A model generated the notes under the pieces. That model searched no databases, had not been told where the DNA came from, and saw only the letters and a program-made list of their open reading frames with translations. Shown here in pieces: positions 27,551 to 37,337 of a stretch of 64,000 nucleotides of DNA; the first letter of the stretch is position 1, and every line of letters begins with the position of its first letter. The stretch lies in NCBI RefSeq assembly GCF_001545075.1, contig NZ_FCOB02000009.1, positions 62,001-126,000 of the forward strand, given 5' to 3'. The position numbers and the translations under genes were made by a program. The stretch comes from Caballeronia ptereochthonis. Lineage in GTDB: Bacteria; Pseudomonadota; Gammaproteobacteria; Burkholderiales; Burkholderiaceae.

Positions 27551-28140
27551 AGGGCCCGCATGGGGCTGCCGGCGTGTTTGGAACGTCGTACGCGGCGGCA
27601 GCAAACGCGTCACCGGTCAGCGCCTTTTATGATTCCACCGGTTCGCTCACAGGACTGGACTCCATGATGCGTGCCATCGTCGCGACTCCAGCCGACAACT
27701 ACGACTCATTGGTCGGCCGCCGCTTTCTCCATAGGTCATGTCTCCAGCCGCCGCCCGTCCGTTTCCTCGCGCGTGGCCGCTCGGCGACGTTTGAAGTAAG
27801 GATGCCGTGGCATCCGTTGATGCAACGACCTGCTTAAATGCGAAACGTTTCTCACCAGACGGGTTCGCTTTAGACAATGTGGAGGGATGTCTGCCCACTT
27901 CGTGGTTCGGCGTGGCTAAGTTATTACGTAATTTGGGTTCCTAAATGAACAGCATTCGCTTCGCCCGCTCGCGGGCCGTCGGTAGAAAATTTCGGACATT
28001 CATCAGCGGCGAATGGCCCTCATTGGGCTCATGCGAGGGTGGCCGACACAATGACAGTCAACCGTAATTCTTCTGCCTCGCGATGTTCACGAACACCCCC
28101 TATGGTCTTACCGTCGTAACCAACGGTAAGGAGATGGAAG
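27551..28140. other. Intergenic region between kup and phosphoesterase gene
   Basis: About 590 bases. A 10-base palindrome ATTACGTAAT lies at 27923-27932 in an AT-rich patch, a possible promoter or operator for the downstream gene. No gene was supported. Confidence 0.45.
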
Positions 28141-30168
28141 ATGGGGATGGGTCAGTTTTCACAGCGATGCAATATGGTCTATGTAAGAGCGCTGCTCGCC
28201 GCTTGCGCGGGAGCCACTGCGTTCGGTTTGGGAACCGCGCCCGCGAGCGTTGCTGCAGCCAGAGACGAGCACGCGTTCCGGACCAGCACGCCGATTAAGC
28301 ACGTGATCATCGTGGTCGGCGAGAACCGTACGTTCGACCACGTATTCGGCACCTACCAGCCAAAGCAAGGGCAGTCGGTATGGAATCTGTTGTCCCAGGG
28401 CATTGTCAATGCAGATGGCTCGCCAGGCCCGAATTTCAAGAAGGCCCAGCAATACCAGGCGCAACTTCTCGGACCGGCGGAATTCACGATCGCTCCTACA
28501 AACAAGACTCCATATGGAACGCTACCGTCGCCGAATACAGGTGGAACCCATTCTGCTGCGAGCGACGCGAGCCCCCCGCCTTTCGCGAAACATGACGCGG
28601 CCGCACAGGCCGAAGGCGCAGCCCTTGAGCCGTCCGACGTGGACCAGTTGCTCAGCGGCGCCTCAGGATTGCCGACGGGCGCGAAGGATTCGCGGGTGGC
28701 AAACTACAACGCGCTGATGAACGGACCTTATTTGCTGCAACCGCCTCTCTATGATGCGTACATGGGCGGCCCGGTGCATCGTTTCTATCAAGCGTGGCAG
28801 CAATCCGACTGTAAAGTGGCGCACGCGACGCGCGAAAATCCGAGCGGTTGTCTCGGCGATCTGTTCGCGTGGGTCGAGACCAGTATCGGGGCAGGCAGCA
28901 ACGGCAAGCCGCAGCCGACGCCCTTCACTGATCAGACGACCGGCGAAGGCGCAAACGCGCTCGGCTTCTATAACGTCAACAATGGCGACATGCCGTACTT
29001 TACGCAGTTGGCCCAGCAATACACGATGAGCGACAATTACCATCAACCGGTCATGGGCGGAACCGGCGCGAACAGCATCATGATCGGCGCCGCTGATGCG
29101 TATTACTACACGGACGGCAACGGCAAACCGGCAACGCCGCCATCGGATCAGATTGAAAATCCCAACCCCTTGGCCGGCACGAACAACTGGTACACCCAAG
29201 ACGGCTACTCGGGCGGCAGCTATAGCAATTGTTCAGATGCCAGTCAGCCCGGCGTGGGTCCGATTCGTCAATACCTGAAGTCGCTGCCGTACGATCCGAA
29301 AGCGAACTGCGCGCCGGCACATTATTACTTGCTCAACAATTACAACCCCGGGTACAACGGCGACGGCACGGTACTCGACAGGACCAAGTCGCCATACACG
29401 ATCCCCCCTTCACCGGTGCGCACGATCGGCGATACGCTGCTTGATCGAAATATCCCGTGGAAGTACTACGGCGAGGGGTGGCGCAGTTTCATCAGCAATC
29501 CCGCGCAGAGCATCTACTGCAACATCTGCAATCCGTTTCTCTACGAGACGTCGATCATGACGAACCAGCAGGCTCGGGAAACGCACCTTGCCGACCTGCC
29601 GGACCTTTACTCAGACATCGGTTCCGGGAATCTGCCCGCGGTGTCTTTTGTGAAGCCGGGCGGACTGCTTGATGGGCATCCGACCTCCTCGAAGTTCGGC
29701 CTGTACGAGGCATTCGTCAGGAAGCTGGTCGATGCGGTCAAGAGTGATCCGAAGCTCTGGGAGAGTACGGCAATCTTCATCACCACGGACGAAGGGGGCG
29801 GCTACTACGACTCGGGATACATCCAGCCCGTTGACTTTTTTGGCGACGGCTCGCGTATCCCGATGATTGCGGTGTCGAAGTATTCCACTGGCGGGCGCAT
29901 TTCGCATGGCTACGCGGATCACGCGTCGTTGGTGAAATTCATCGAACGCAACTGGGGCCTGCCGCCGATTACCGGTCGTAGCCGCGATAATCTGCCCAAC
30001 CCTGTTCAGCACAACGACAACCCATACGTCCCAGTGAACGCGCCAGCGATCGGCGATCTGTTCGACCTCTTTGATTTCCGAACGGCCCCTAACGATCACG
30101 AGCACGGGCACCGGCACGCTGAAGACGACAGCGAGAAGGGCGGTGGTATGGGCTGGTGGCCTTTCTAA
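28141..30168 (+). CDS. Secreted phosphoesterase (acid phosphatase / phospholipase C superfamily)
   Basis: 675 residues from ATG 28141 (AAGGAG seven bases upstream). Exported: hydrophobic LLAACAGATAFGLG, cleavage near SVAA-A at about residue 40. The mature part starts with the family signature IKHVIIVVGENRTFDHVFGTY, containing the metal-binding Glu/Asn and nucleophile region. Further motifs are NYHQPVMGGTGANS, PAVSFVKPGGLLDGHP, IFITTDEGGGYYD and SYGYADHASLVKFIERN-like HGYADHASLV. A His-rich acidic tail (HEHGHRHAEDD) may bind metal. It would release phosphate from lipids or phosphomonoesters outside the inner membrane. Confidence 0.92.
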   Translation: MGMGQFSQRCNMVYVRALLAACAGATAFGLGTAPASVAAARDEHAFRTSTPIKHVIIVVGENRTFDHVFGTYQPKQGQSVWNLLSQGIVNADGSPGPNFKKAQQYQAQLLGPAEFTIAPTNKTPYGTLPSPNTGGTHSAASDASPPPFAKHDAAAQAEGAALEPSDVDQLLSGASGLPTGAKDSRVANYNALMNGPYLLQPPLYDAYMGGPVHRFYQAWQQSDCKVAHATRENPSGCLGDLFAWVETSIGAGSNGKPQPTPFTDQTTGEGANALGFYNVNNGDMPYFTQLAQQYTMSDNYHQPVMGGTGANSIMIGAADAYYYTDGNGKPATPPSDQIENPNPLAGTNNWYTQDGYSGGSYSNCSDASQPGVGPIRQYLKSLPYDPKANCAPAHYYLLNNYNPGYNGDGTVLDRTKSPYTIPPSPVRTIGDTLLDRNIPWKYYGEGWRSFISNPAQSIYCNICNPFLYETSIMTNQQARETHLADLPDLYSDIGSGNLPAVSFVKPGGLLDGHPTSSKFGLYEAFVRKLVDAVKSDPKLWESTAIFITTDEGGGYYDSGYIQPVDFFGDGSRIPMIAVSKYSTGGRISHGYADHASLVKFIERNWGLPPITGRSRDNLPNPVQHNDNPYVPVNAPAIGDLFDLFDFRTAPNDHEHGHRHAEDDSEKGGGMGWWPF

Positions 30169-30201
30169 TTAACCGGGCTTAGCGCGAAATTAACAACCCG
30201 G

Positions 30202-30223
30202 CCGCCGCGCCTGCGGCGGTTTT
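30202..30223 (+). terminator. Rho-independent terminator of the phosphoesterase gene
   Basis: CCGCCGC, loop GCCT, GCGGCGG, then TTTT, 34 bases after the stop codon. Confidence 0.8.
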
Positions 30224-30582
30224 CGCGCTTCTCGGAAAAAGGCAATCCGGCAGCCCGGGACGCGACGTGCGCAGCGCAGAAGCGACGACGAAGACATACC
30301 GCTTGAGCAAAATACGGCGCGGCCGCCGATGGCTTGTGGCCGCCGAGGTGCACCTTCCTTACTTGCCGACACGGCTCCCTTACTTGTTCACGCATCACCG
30401 GATGCCAATATCAACGGTGCAGCGGTGCGAATCGCCGAACGGCCAGTCATTGCCAATCTGTCAATCGGTCGTGACGCCCGCCCGCATCTAGACGCTGGTT
30501 CGAATGCGTGATGCTGAAGCGCTTCTCATTTAGTGATAATCCCCTGGCCTAGCGATTGCGTAGGCTGCGCAAGGAGGATTCC
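30224..30582. other. Intergenic region
   Basis: About 360 bases between the terminator and the Nramp remnant. Nothing recognised. Confidence 0.45.
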
Positions 30583-30971
30583 ATGAGCGACGACAAGATT
30601 CTTGAGCCCGAGAGTGCGGTCAGCGATCCAGTCGCGCGAACATGGATCAAGCGGCTTGGCCCCGGGCTCATTACAGGAGCGGCGGATGACGATCCTTCTG
30701 GCATCGGCATATACTCACAGGCTGGCGCCCAGTTTGGTTTCGATCTGCTTTGGACGCTCCTGCCACATACCCGCTGATGACCGCGATTCAGCTGGTGAGC
30801 GCACGGATCGGGCGCGTGACAAGTAAAGGCCTGGCGTCCAACATGCGTGCACTCTATCCGCGTTGGCTGCTTTACAGTGCGGTGATCTTGCTGGTCGTCG
30901 CCAACGTCATCAATATCGCCGCCGACCTTTCAGCAATGGGCGCGCAACCTGCTACGCACCATTTTGGTTAG
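30583..30971 (+). pseudogene. Nramp-type divalent metal transporter, frameshifted and truncated
   Basis: ATG 30583 (AAGGAGG upstream) opens MSDDKILEPESAV, then the Nramp helix-1 motif LGPGLITGAADDDPSGIG with the metal-binding DPSG, and FGFDLLWTLL. The frame then ends at 30777, but the continuation PLMTAIQLVSARIG and ANVINIAADLSAMGA follows in another frame to 30971. The rest of the normal protein (about 400 residues) is missing. A small indel plus a 3' deletion inactivated the gene. Confidence 0.85.
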
Positions 30972-31289
30972 GCGTGGTAGCAGCTTTGGCCCATCAGTCG
31001 TGACAAAGGTTTAAAAGCGGTTCACTTGAGTTGCGCATGCGGAATTTGCCTTGCTCCCACACCACGTCGCTGCTGGCGGTGTCGGCCACCTTGTCGCCAA
31101 GGTGGAACGCCTTTCGGAAGGTACTTTGTCCTCGGAGCTTCGCCCCCGATCGTTACCAATCGCGCACGTCCGGGTAGGCAACTACTGGTCGTACAGCAGG
31201 TCACGGCTTCAACATCCAATTCTCCAGACGTTGAATGTGACAAGGCAGGAAAGAGCTTTGCCATCTACCGCCGCTGTGACGGACTTTAA
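30972..31289. other. Stretch without recognised gene
   Basis: About 320 bases beyond the truncated Nramp gene. Frames on both strands are open for 80 codons but show no family features. Confidence 0.4.
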
Positions 31290-31710
31290 TGTCTGGAATC
31301 ATTGATGTGAGAAAATAAAGTCGGTCGCAGGTTCGTTTCGGCGATACGCGCCGGAGTGACCGACGGATAGTCGGCGTTGAAAGGTATTGACGTTGGCTGA
31401 ATTGCGCCGCAATGGAGGGTATCGGAGCGGAAGGTAAGTGGGGTATGCAAGCCCCGTATCACCGATGGGGCCGCTCGCATCCAGTGTGCCGTCTGTGCCG
31501 TTACCGTGGCTATATGCCGAGCCACAAAGCGAAATGGCGTGACAAGGCGTGAGCATTGGCTATCCCGCTGATGACGTCGTAGCGGGCGGGCAAAAGCGAA
31601 ATGTAATCTCGTCCGTCGAAGACCGGTACGACGGAGAGCGTCACGATACCGAAGAAGATTGAACTTGGGCGGCGGTGAACCGGTGACACAGACAACGGTG
31701 CAACTCCCGA
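31290..31710 (-). pseudogene. Possible remnant of a phenol-MetA-type outer-membrane protein
   Basis: Minus-strand frames contain IFFGIVTLSVVPVFDGRDYIS then, after a frame change, GPIGDTGLAYPTY and later RRNEPATDFIFS. The order and motifs resemble the SphA/MetA outer-membrane family (GxGDT-x-x-YP, later N-x-x-x-TDF). Several frame changes are needed, so this is at best a decayed gene. Low certainty. Confidence 0.3.
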
Positions 31711-31816
31711 TCGGATGTGGAATCAGCGTGAGATCATCCCGTCGACGTTCAGTGCAGTCACCGTGTCCGCACTTGATCCGGCAAGACGGCGGCATTACAG
31801 GCGTTTGCACAAGTCG

Positions 31817-32737
31817 TCAAGCATGGGCGCCGCGCGAAGCGAACGACATCTCTGCCTGTCGCTCGATCGCAAAGTCCACGAGCGATCGAATCGCCTGTGT
31901 CGCGTAACGCTGGCCGGCATAGAGCATGCTAATGGTTCGGTCCTTCCCGTCGAGATCGAAATTCTCGAGAAGCGGGAGGAGCTTTCCGCTTTCCAACTCG
32001 CCTTCTATCACCATTCGAGGCAGCCGCGCTACGCCCAGACCCGCGACCGCCGAACGGACGACAGCGCAGGTATTCCGTGCGGTCATCGTCGGTACGAGCG
32101 CGACGCGGTGAACGCCGTCCTTGTCCTTGAATGTCCAGTAGCGCATCAGCGATTCGGAATCTAGAAGAATGTCGTAATTGGGCAAATCTCTCGGACTGAG
32201 CAGCAACTCGCGAGACTCTAGATAGCAAGGCGCGGCGACGATGACATCCTGCGTCCGACCAAGCGTTCGGCAGACGAGCGATGAATCGCGGAGCTTGCGC
32301 TCGACCATGAAGGACAATTCGAAATCCTCGGGCGAGATTTGCGCCTGATTTTCATAGATCGTCACGTCGAATGCGATGAGCGGATGCTTCTTGCGGAACT
32401 CGGTCAGCAACTTGGGCAAGTCCGTTGCCGCGAACAGGGCGGATACGGCGATCTTCACACGGCCGGTCGCGGATTCCGCTTCCGCGCGCACTTTTTCTTC
32501 TATCTGTTTTACTTGCGAGAGCACGTCGGCGCAGCTCTCGAAATAGCTTTGACCCGCTTGTGTGAGCGAAACGCTACGCGTCGTCCTGTTTATCAGCCGC
32601 AGTCTCAGATGATGCTCCAGCGCACCGACGCCTCGCGTGACCGCCGAATTAGATATTCCGAGCTGTTTCGCGGCAACGCCGAAGTTGAGACACTCCGCGA
32701 CCTTGACGAAGATTCGCATCGATTCGAGTTGATTCAT
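31817..32737 (-). CDS. LysR family transcriptional regulator
   Basis: 306 residues; helix-turn-helix at 1-60 (MNQLESMRIFVKVAECLNFGVA, then SNSAVTRGVGALEHHL) and effector domain 90-295 with KIAVSALFAATDLPKLL. It belongs to the group that starts MxxLxxMRxF, frequent next to efflux and oxidoreductase genes. Its divergent or adjacent partner is now only an RND efflux fragment, so it may have lost its target. Effector unknown. Confidence 0.92.
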   Translation of the reverse strand: MNQLESMRIFVKVAECLNFGVAAKQLGISNSAVTRGVGALEHHLRLRLINRTTRSVSLTQAGQSYFESCADVLSQVKQIEEKVRAEAESATGRVKIAVSALFAATDLPKLLTEFRKKHPLIAFDVTIYENQAQISPEDFELSFMVERKLRDSSLVCRTLGRTQDVIVAAPCYLESRELLLSPRDLPNYDILLDSESLMRYWTFKDKDGVHRVALVPTMTARNTCAVVRSAVAGLGVARLPRMVIEGELESGKLLPLLENFDLDGKDRTISMLYAGQRYATQAIRSLVDFAIERQAEMSFASRGAHA

Positions 32738-32750
32738 GGCTGCTAGCTTT

Positions 32751-33319
32751 GATTTGACGTTGATGTGTCTTGCCGCCGAAGGGCAGGGGCACGGCCGCGC
32801 CCTGGACGGTGGCGAGTTGCGTGCGCACGAAGCTGTTGCCGAGGTCGTAGAGTGTCTGCTCGGGCGATGAGTCGCTCGACAGGCCGAGCTGAAGAATAGG
32901 CACCGTCAGCGCGTTATACGTGATGATATTCGGCGGCAGAATGCGCGGAATGGAAGCGGAGTTGGACGTGGGTTCCGCGACCGCACGATTGATGTCCGCG
33001 CTCGGATGAAAGAAGATCTTGATGACCGATACGCCATTGAGCGCCTGCGACTCGATGTGCTCGATAATCTCGACATCCGAAGTTAGCGCACGCTCATAGT
33101 TCGACGTGGTGCGGTTCGCCATGTCCTCGGGGGAAAACCCGCTATACGACCGGACGATACTGACAACCGGAATATGATGTTGGGAAAGATATCGGTCGGC
33201 GTGCGCAGAATGGCAAGCGGGCCGATCATGAATAGCAGGGGCGCCAGAACGAGGAACGTATAAGGGCGGCGAAGGGCGAGTCGAACGATCCACACGAAGT
33301 CTTTTCCGAGTCGGGGCAC
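32751..33319 (-). pseudogene. RND efflux transporter fragment (N-terminal, frameshifted)
   Basis: Starts in one frame with VWIVRLALRRPYTFLVLAPL and RTPTDIFPNI (helix 1 and following loop of HAE/MexF-type RND pumps). It shifts frame near 33180 to VVSIVRSYSGFSPEDMANR, VEIIEHIESQALNGVSVIKI, LPPNIITYNALTVPILQLG and ends at VQGAAVPLPFGGK. Residues after about 190 of the normal 1040 are absent, and a few are missing around the LPP segment. A related remnant is at 52613-53304. Confidence 0.85.
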
Positions 33320-33391
33320 TAGGAGACGCAGTTTGCATGCGCGCGCTTTGCCCGACCCTGACCGGAAAGTGACAAGTTCGTAATCTTGCTT

Positions 33392-34414
33392 TTAGTGCGT
33401 GTCGAAGATCTGCAGGCCGGCTTTCGAAGCCAGCGGCCCCTTCGTATGCACCACATAGAGGCGGTGGTACTCGGGCACGAAAGCGAAGGTCTTTCCGCCG
33501 TAGGTATCGATGTGTTGGACCTTCGTGTAGGCGCCGTCCTGCTTGCGCCGTATCACGTCGAGTCCGCCTTCGCCAGCGACATAGACGCATGCATGCGCGG
33601 GGTCCACGGCCATCTCGTCGGAAACATCGGTGATGTCCTGCGTTTGCATGACCTTGCCGGTATCGACATTCAGAACATAGAGCTTTCCCGGCTGGCGCGA
33701 TCCGATGAGCAAGCGCCGATGTTCGGCGTCGAGGGTCATGGCGGAATTGCGGGAAGGGCCGGGGACGCTCCATGTTCCGACGAGCCGGTTGGTCTTGGTA
33801 TCGATGATGCCGACGGCATTCTTGTCGCGGAAGTTCACGAACAGGCGCCGGGTCCGCAGATCGATCGCCATGCCTTTGATCTGGCCCGCCGGGACGCGAA
33901 TACGTCCGAGCAACGATTCGCTTTGCGTCGATAGCATGCTGATATAGGCGTAGTCCTTGCCGCTTTGAACGCCGCCATTGCCGACATAGAAGATTCCGGT
34001 TCGCGCATCGAGAATGCCGCTGTCAGGCTGAGGCTGTAGCGAAATACGCTTCTCGACGGTCATGCTGCCCGTGTCCACGATTTCGAGGCGCGCGGCTCCC
34101 GCGTCGGCAATCATCAACGCCTGGCCTTCCTTGATCAGTTCGATCTTGTGCGGAGAGACGGCGACCGACCGGTTGCTCTCCGTATGACGACCGTCGGGCA
34201 GCGAGAACGTCTCGATCGACCCATATTTTTCCGCCGCGACATAAAGCTTCGAATGCGCCAGATCGACGGCGAAATGATCGAAATCTCCGCCGGTAATTGC
34301 GGGTAAGGGAACGGTTTTGATCAGGTTCAGCTTAGGTGCGTCGGTGGCGTGAACGCTCTGGACGCCGGCAACGTAGGCAAAGCAAAGCAGAGCCGCGAGT
34401 CGAAGGCATTTCAT
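33392..34414 (-). CDS. Exported YncE-like beta-propeller protein
   Basis: 340 residues with a signal peptide ending SVHA (about residue 23). Repeated motifs YVAAEKYGSIETFSL, IADAGAARLEIVD, ARTGIFYVGNGG, LFVNFRDKNAVGIID and LLIGSRQPGKLYVLNVDTGK mark a seven-bladed propeller of the YVTN/YncE type. It is located in the periplasm. Such proteins accompany electron-transfer or c-type cytochrome systems or bind DNA or ligands. It stands alone. Confidence 0.85.
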   Translation of the reverse strand: MKCLRLAALLCFAYVAGVQSVHATDAPKLNLIKTVPLPAITGGDFDHFAVDLAHSKLYVAAEKYGSIETFSLPDGRHTESNRSVAVSPHKIELIKEGQALMIADAGAARLEIVDTGSMTVEKRISLQPQPDSGILDARTGIFYVGNGGVQSGKDYAYISMLSTQSESLLGRIRVPAGQIKGMAIDLRTRRLFVNFRDKNAVGIIDTKTNRLVGTWSVPGPSRNSAMTLDAEHRRLLIGSRQPGKLYVLNVDTGKVMQTQDITDVSDEMAVDPAHACVYVAGEGGLDVIRRKQDGAYTKVQHIDTYGGKTFAFVPEYHRLYVVHTKGPLASKAGLQIFDTH

Positions 34415-34539
34415 GGCGATTTGAGGGTGCGAATGTTCGACATGAGTCTAGCGCTCGAAAAAGGGCGTTCATACGCAAGCTCAAGGAATTGAGATTTGCA
34501 TTGATTCTCTGGTTCGCCGATCTCTGACCGAGCCAATCG

Positions 34540-34555
34540 CTAAGGCTCCGCTAAG
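34540..34555. promoter_or_regulatory. CTAAG direct repeat with 11-base spacing
   Basis: CTAAGGCTCCGCTAAG: two CTAAG units exactly 11 bases apart, the helical spacing used by OmpR/PhoB-type regulators. It lies between the propeller gene and the small membrane gene at 34698. A similar pair occurs at 36629-36644. Confidence 0.3.
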
Positions 34556-34697
34556 CGAGCGATGCCAGGGTCGCGGTTGCGTCGCAAGTCCTCGCGTCGA
34601 GGAATTCTCTTTTTCTTATGTGTTTCTTGTCGCGTGGTTGATGCGAGCCGACAATCCAGCGAGGGCTATTCATTCGCGGTCTTGACGGGAGGTTTGG

Positions 34698-35093
34698 ATG
34701 CGACATGTCGTGCTCGCCAGGATGCGCGCGAATGGTGTGCTGTTCGCCATCTCGGTTGCGGTCACCGAAGTGCTGGCGCTGCTCGTTTTGGCTGCGTCCG
34801 GGCGCATCGATGATTTCAGTGACGAGACCACCCGAGTAATCGTGCTTGTCGTTTCGTTTGCCCTCGTCATCGCGACGAAGATCCAGGCTCGCTCGGCGTT
34901 CGAAGCAGCTGCATCAAAAGGTCATGTCACGCAAGGATTGGATGAACGAGAAGGGTCGCGGCTGGTCGTCGCTGATGAATGTCCTGCTGCATGGCTCGTC
35001 CAGCTTCATGTCGAATCTTGCGCCGATGTCGGAGAAGCGCCCGCGCCGCGCAAGGAGGCAGCGCTCGATTCGCGGGCTAATCGGAAGAATTGA
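34698..35093 (+). CDS. Small predicted membrane protein, possibly frameshifted
   Basis: 131 residues, not recognised. Two hydrophobic segments (about 13-33, VTEVLALLVLAAS; about 46-62, VIVLVVSFALVIATK) separated by an acidic loop suggest two membrane helices. The C-terminal half is polar. A different frame from 34924 (MSRKDWMNEKGRGW to 35118) looks equally protein-like with a basic C-terminus, so the original gene may have changed frame near 34920. Expression is uncertain. Confidence 0.45.
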   Translation: MRHVVLARMRANGVLFAISVAVTEVLALLVLAASGRIDDFSDETTRVIVLVVSFALVIATKIQARSAFEAAASKGHVTQGLDEREGSRLVVADECPAAWLVQLHVESCADVGEAPAPRKEAALDSRANRKN

Positions 35094-35212
35094 ATCTTGT
35101 CTCGATGCGCGTCTCTAGCTTATCTGCACGGCGCGAATGATTGAACGAAGTCTGCCGCGCGGTTCCCGACGACACGAGCGACCGACTTCTTGGGACTTAA
35201 GGCCGCAATCCG

Positions 35213-36421
35213 CTATTTTTGCGCCGCTTCGTTTTTTCGATCCGCCAGCGTGCTTATGCTTCGATGATGGGCGCTAGAACAAGTGGCGAACGGCGACGCG
35301 GCCGGCGAACTGGTTGCGCGTCGAAGACGGAGCGTCCGCCCTGTGATATAAGCCTGATCGAGCGGCGACGCCGCTGCGCTGCCGCCCGCAACGTGCTGAT
35401 ACATGCCTTGAATATAGGCATCCGTGCGTGGCGAAATCTGGTAGTCCGTCATCAAGCCAAATTGATGTCACTTCGGTTTGGCATTTCCCGCCGCGCTGTA
35501 GAATTTGCCCGAGGTGTAGTTGTACATGGCGCCCGCAAAGATCGCCTTGGTGAACTGGTACTTGAAATTCAGTTCGAAGTTGTCGAACTTGAGCGAACTC
35601 GCGGTGTTGGCGAAATTGCCGACATAGACAGAGCCGGTGGCGTTGTTCAGGTCCGTATCGGTGTAGACGAAGCCGAGCGTGGCGGCATCGGTGATGGCGT
35701 AGTTGATGCCCGTGCCCCAGACGCGCTCGCGTCCGGCGAAGAAGGCGGTGTCGTCGGCGGCGAGGGAGCCGCCCGCATTGGCGCCCGGATTGTTGATCTG
35801 CATATACGTGGCCGCGGCGGAGAGCGGTCCGGCGACGTACTGCGCGCCCACGCTGTATGCGCGATTATTGGCGAATCCGCCCGCCTGATTGCTGAAGCCG
35901 TAGAGACCGCCGGACGTTAATCCGCCGTAGTTGTTGCTCGTGTACTTGACCCAAGTTATTGAGGCGGAACGAGTTGTCGGTGTTGTCGTTATCGAACGGA
36001 TGGGAAAGCAGGTAGCCGCCCCAGTTGCCGTTCCCTGTCAGCGGCGCGAGAAGTTGACCACCGAATCATATTGACGACCGACGGTCAGCGTTCCCAGTGT
36101 CGAGGAACTCAAACCCACGTACGCTTGCCGCCCGAACATACGCCCCGACTGCCCGAGCTTGCCGTTGTTCACGTCGAAGCCGTTTTCGAGCTGGAACACC
36201 GCCTTGTTGCCGCCGCCCAGATCTTCCGAGCCTTTCAGCCCCCATCTGCTGCCTTGTGCAAATCCACTCGCCAGCAGCTCGTTGGAGTGGCCGCCGACAT
36301 TGTTCGTGTAGTCGAAGCCTTCGTCGATGACGCCGTAAAGGGTGACGGAAGATTGCGCTAAGGAAGCGATCGGGTACGCACGCGCGCAAATAATCGCGCT
36401 GGCGAGCAGTTTTCTTTTCAT
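35213..36421 (-). pseudogene. Porin pseudogene (multiple frameshifts)
   Basis: Three pieces of a Burkholderia-type porin in different frames: 36421-36038 (signal peptide, SSVTLYGVIDEGFDY, RWGLKGSEDLGGGNK, VGLSSSTLGTLTVGRQ), 35960-35468 (AYSVGAQYVAGPLSAAATY to LNFKYQFTKAIFAGAM) and 35460-35213 (MTDYQISPRTDAYIQGMYQ). A stretch of a few tens of residues is lost or scrambled between the first two, and the C-terminal Phe ending is missing. It cannot make a working barrel. Confidence 0.88.
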
Positions 36422-36620
36422 GGAAGGGGCCCGTGTTGATGATGGTCAAACCTGATGCAGCGCGTGTCGTGCTGTCGTTAGCACTGCGTGGTCACGGACT
36501 GTAATCGGCCAAAGATTGAAAGATCGAGGTAAGACAGTTTCTTGTTCGCGTGTGGCGCACATACACCTTCTTGTCGCTAAAGGGCGCTTGCTTAATCTGT
36601 TATGGCGAGTTTGAGGTGCG

Positions 36621-36644
36621 CTAAGGCGCTAAGCGTCTACTAAG
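36621..36644. promoter_or_regulatory. Triple CTAAG repeat upstream of the small membrane peptide
   Basis: CTAAG at 36621, 36629 and 36640; the last two are 11 bases apart, like the pair at 34540-34555. It lies about 90 bases upstream of the small gene at 36730 and may be a response-regulator site. Confidence 0.3.
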
Positions 36645-36729
36645 CATGCGGGCAGAAGATAAGGGCCCAAGACGTCCATAAAAATACGTACGACAGGGAG
36701 ACCCTTTGACGCCTTTACAGGAGGATGAA

Positions 36730-36864
36730 GTGGATATGCTGATAATCGCGACACTGTCTGCGCTGTCCGTTGGGATCGCTCTCACCTTGATAATTGGTGA
36801 GATAACGTCTCGAATGTTGGAGAGATCAATGGCCCTTGATGCGGGTCGGTTTTCGGCGAGCTAA
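36730..36864 (+). CDS. 44-residue single-helix membrane peptide
   Basis: GTG start at 36730 with AGGAGG five bases upstream, the best ribosome binding site nearby. The product is MDMLIIATLSALSVGIALTL followed by IIGEITSRMLERSM and a short polar end: one membrane helix with a small basic/acidic tail. The stop lies 36 bases before the truncated response regulator. Function unknown; it may be a small membrane regulator or remnant leader of the two-component operon. Confidence 0.5.
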   Translation: MDMLIIATLSALSVGIALTLIIGEITSRMLERSMALDAGRFSAS

Positions 36865-36900
36865 TTCCCTGATTTCGAGCCCACGACCCCGCTTCGTGTC

Positions 36901-37337
36901 ATGCAGGACCGCGTGCGCGGTCTCGAACTCGGCGCGGACGATTATCTCGCCAAACCCTTCGCCTTCGTCGAACTGCTTGCGCGCGTGCGTTCGCTGGCAC
37001 GGCGGGGCCCGCCGCGCGGCAGCGATCTGATTTCGCTGGGTGACCTCAAAATCGACATTGCGCGCCGCAAGGTGCGCCGCGCGGGCAAGCGCATCGATCT
37101 GACACCCCGCGAGTTCGCCTTGCTGCAACTGCTGGCGCGCCGGCGTGGCGAAGTACTCAGCCGCACGCAGATTGCATCCTATGTATGGGACATGAATTTC
37201 GACAGCGATACCAACGTGGTCGAAGTCGCCATCCGTCGGTTGCGCGCGAAGATCGACGACGACTTCGAGGTCAAGCTCATTCAGACGGTGCGCGGCGTCG
37301 GCTATGTGATCAATACGCCCGGTCACGATTGGTGCAT
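36901..37337 (+). pseudogene. OmpR-family response regulator missing most of its receiver domain
   Basis: The recognisable part starts at [20 protein letters not shown], the end of a receiver domain with its conserved Lys, and continues into the DNA-binding winged helix ([40 protein letters not shown]-like TVRGVGYVI). About 75 N-terminal residues with the phosphorylated Asp are gone, so it cannot be activated normally. The frame stays open to 37584, past the usual end, hinting at loss of its stop. Family: heavy-metal IrlR/CusR type. Confidence 0.85.
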
